A DNA stretch of 64,000 nucleotides, from NCBI GenBank assembly GCA_018806915.1, contig JAGKQI010000097.1, positions 434,001-498,000 on the forward strand. The letters run 5' to 3'. How positions within the stretch are numbered: the first letter of the stretch is position 1; every line of letters begins with the position of its first letter. Both the position numbers and the translations under genes were made by a program. The notes under the pieces are model-generated. The model did not search any database. It had not been told where the DNA came from and saw only the letters and a program-made list of their open reading frames with translations. Below are positions 62,896-64,000 of this stretch, in pieces. The DNA comes from Phytophthora colocasiae. Taxonomy: Eukaryota > Oomycota > Peronosporomycetes > Peronosporales > Peronosporaceae.

Positions 62896-64000
62896 TCACG
62901 ATACGTTTGAGTCAGCAGCAGCTATGACGCTATCCAAGAAAGCTGCTACGTCTTCCATTCCACTTGATCTCGCTAAGTCCGCAGCATTTTGTCCGTCCTC
63001 ATTCGTGATAAACAGAGCAATGGACGGTAGAAAAGTAATCAAAACCTCAGCAGCTTGTTGAAATCCAAGCCATGCAGCCACATGTAATGGCGTGTTGCCT
63101 CTCACGTCCGCGTAGTCCACAAAATCCGGATGTTTCTTGCATAAATATCGTATACTGTCGATATCGTTCCGAAGACAAGCATACGCTAAAGGCATTCGCT
63201 CCTCGGAATCCGTTGCCAGTAAATCCGCTCCACACATTTCTCCCAGAAACGTCAACGTGTCCACATTAGGAGAAATATGAGCACAAGTCAAACGTGACTG
63301 GTTCCTATCGTCAATTTTCACACCTCCACTTTCGAGTAAGAGCGAAATCACCTCGGTATTTCCACTTGTAATGGCAGCGTGAAGCACAGTGTCTCCATAT
63401 AAATCAACACCAAATGGTTGTTCATTTGAGACAGACTGAGTCGTTTTCATCAGGTACCGTACACACTCGACTTGACCAGCATAACAGGCGTAAAACAATG
63501 GAGTTCGTCCATCTTCGTCTCTCCAATCCAAGTAATCACTAGCGGAATAACCACCTCCATCTCCATTTTGTAATGAAGTGAGAAGCGCTTCTAAGCAGTT
63601 CACATGGCCACTTAGAGCTGCAGCGTGTAGAGCAGTAGTTAATGAAGTATAGTAGCATTCTTCACATGGTGATACAGCACTGGAATAATTGTAGTACTCA
63701 GCGAATGAAGTCATAGAGAATCCGAGAGAATCTGCTCCTTCACAGGATAATTCCAGACGTAGTGAGCGATAGCACTGATCTTCATCAATCCACCGGTTAA
63801 TATCCAAGTGAATGGGGACACACGCAGTTCTTAGCGTCTCGATATGACCAACCACTCCGGATAAATTGGTGATGTTCACAGGAATATCCAACTTTTGAAT
63901 TCCAGCTAAAATATCACCATTAACGAGTCCAGATTGATCCGCAGAAGATGCAGGCACGATGTCGTATATAACCAGAGCACTTGCGCCATCGTCACAAGCT
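62896..64000 (-). CDS. PDZ-ankyrin protein (partial, 5' end outside window)
   Basis: The frame is open to the window edge, so the start is not visible. The first visible residues (ALVIYDIVPASSADQSGLVN, then GDILAGIQ) look like the second half of a PDZ domain. A second stretch (LRLELSCEGADSLGFSM) may begin another. About six ankyrin repeats follow: TALHAAALSGHVNCLEALLT, DGRTPLFYACYAGQVECVRY, YGDTVLHAAITSGNTEVISL, RMPLAYACLRNDIDSIRYLC, RGNTPLHVAAWLGFQQAAEV and DGQNAADLARSSGMEDVAAF. PDZ and ankyrin units both bind proteins, suggesting a scaffold. It is not closely similar to the other two ankyrin proteins. At least 367 residues are visible. Confidence 0.75.
   Translation of the reverse strand, partial: ACDDGASALVIYDIVPASSADQSGLVNGDILAGIQKLDIPVNITNLSGVVGHIETLRTACVPIHLDINRWIDEDQCYRSLRLELSCEGADSLGFSMTSFAEYYNYSSAVSPCEECYYTSLTTALHAAALSGHVNCLEALLTSLQNGDGGGYSASDYLDWRDEDGRTPLFYACYAGQVECVRYLMKTTQSVSNEQPFGVDLYGDTVLHAAITSGNTEVISLLLESGGVKIDDRNQSRLTCAHISPNVDTLTFLGEMCGADLLATDSEERMPLAYACLRNDIDSIRYLCKKHPDFVDYADVRGNTPLHVAAWLGFQQAAEVLITFLPSIALFITNEDGQNAADLARSSGMEDVAAFLDSVIAAADSNVS

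Noticed and set aside
1..64000. CRISPR arrays, rRNA genes, operons
   Set aside because: No regularly spaced direct repeats or rRNA sequence seen; spliced genes and element types show a eukaryotic nuclear genome.

Overview
The window looks like a repeat-rich region of an oomycete genome, most likely Phytophthora or a relative. The reasons are a Crinkler-type effector domain fragment, several families of Ty3/gypsy, hAT, Harbinger, Mutator-like, Crypton-like and TTAA-type elements side by side, and host genes with few short GT-AG introns of about 60 to 70 bases. The organism is inferred from gene content; no marker gene is present.

Layout. 1-10.7 kb: a small gene of unknown function split by a 10.0 kb gypsy element (gypsy-1, minus strand, 428-10445). 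10.7-14.2 kb: a Crinkler-like C-terminal fragment, a second broken copy of the unknown gene, and Mutator-like and BED-finger fragments. 14.2-19 kb: a decayed hAT transposase opened by nested insertions. 19.07-21.56 kb: a Harbinger element with exact TTA target duplications. 22-23 kb: a Crypton-like recombinase fragment. 23.3-28.4 kb: gypsy-2 (plus strand, CCGTG duplications) inside a small unknown ORF. 28.8-35.3 kb: three more copies of the unknown family, another hAT pseudogene, a TTAA-flanked TIR element and a Mutator-like remnant.

From 35.5 kb the window is gene-bearing. It holds a coiled-coil ORF, a two-exon PIG-Y gene, a 2-oxoglutarate/Fe(II) oxygenase-like gene, a Tc1/mariner-type foldback element, and a 4.45 kb hAT element (41290-45740) with 8-base target duplications and an intact coiled-coil gene opposite its broken transposase. 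Two paralogous ankyrin-repeat genes follow in convergent orientation (46221-48224 plus, 52315-54178 minus), then a chromodomain gypsy element (gypsy-3, 54526-61191) with an extra basic ORF before gag, a type I membrane protein with a duplicated acidic module, and a PDZ-ankyrin gene running off the right edge.

Nearly every transposon ORF carries small indels or stops, whereas the recognised host genes read through cleanly, so the breaks look like element decay rather than general sequence error. The most unusual items are the hAT element with its coiled-coil passenger gene, the five-copy unknown family around which many insertions cluster, the TTAA element with repeated palindromes and a perfect 48-bp hairpin, the membrane protein with a duplicated module, and the extra basic ORF of gypsy-3.
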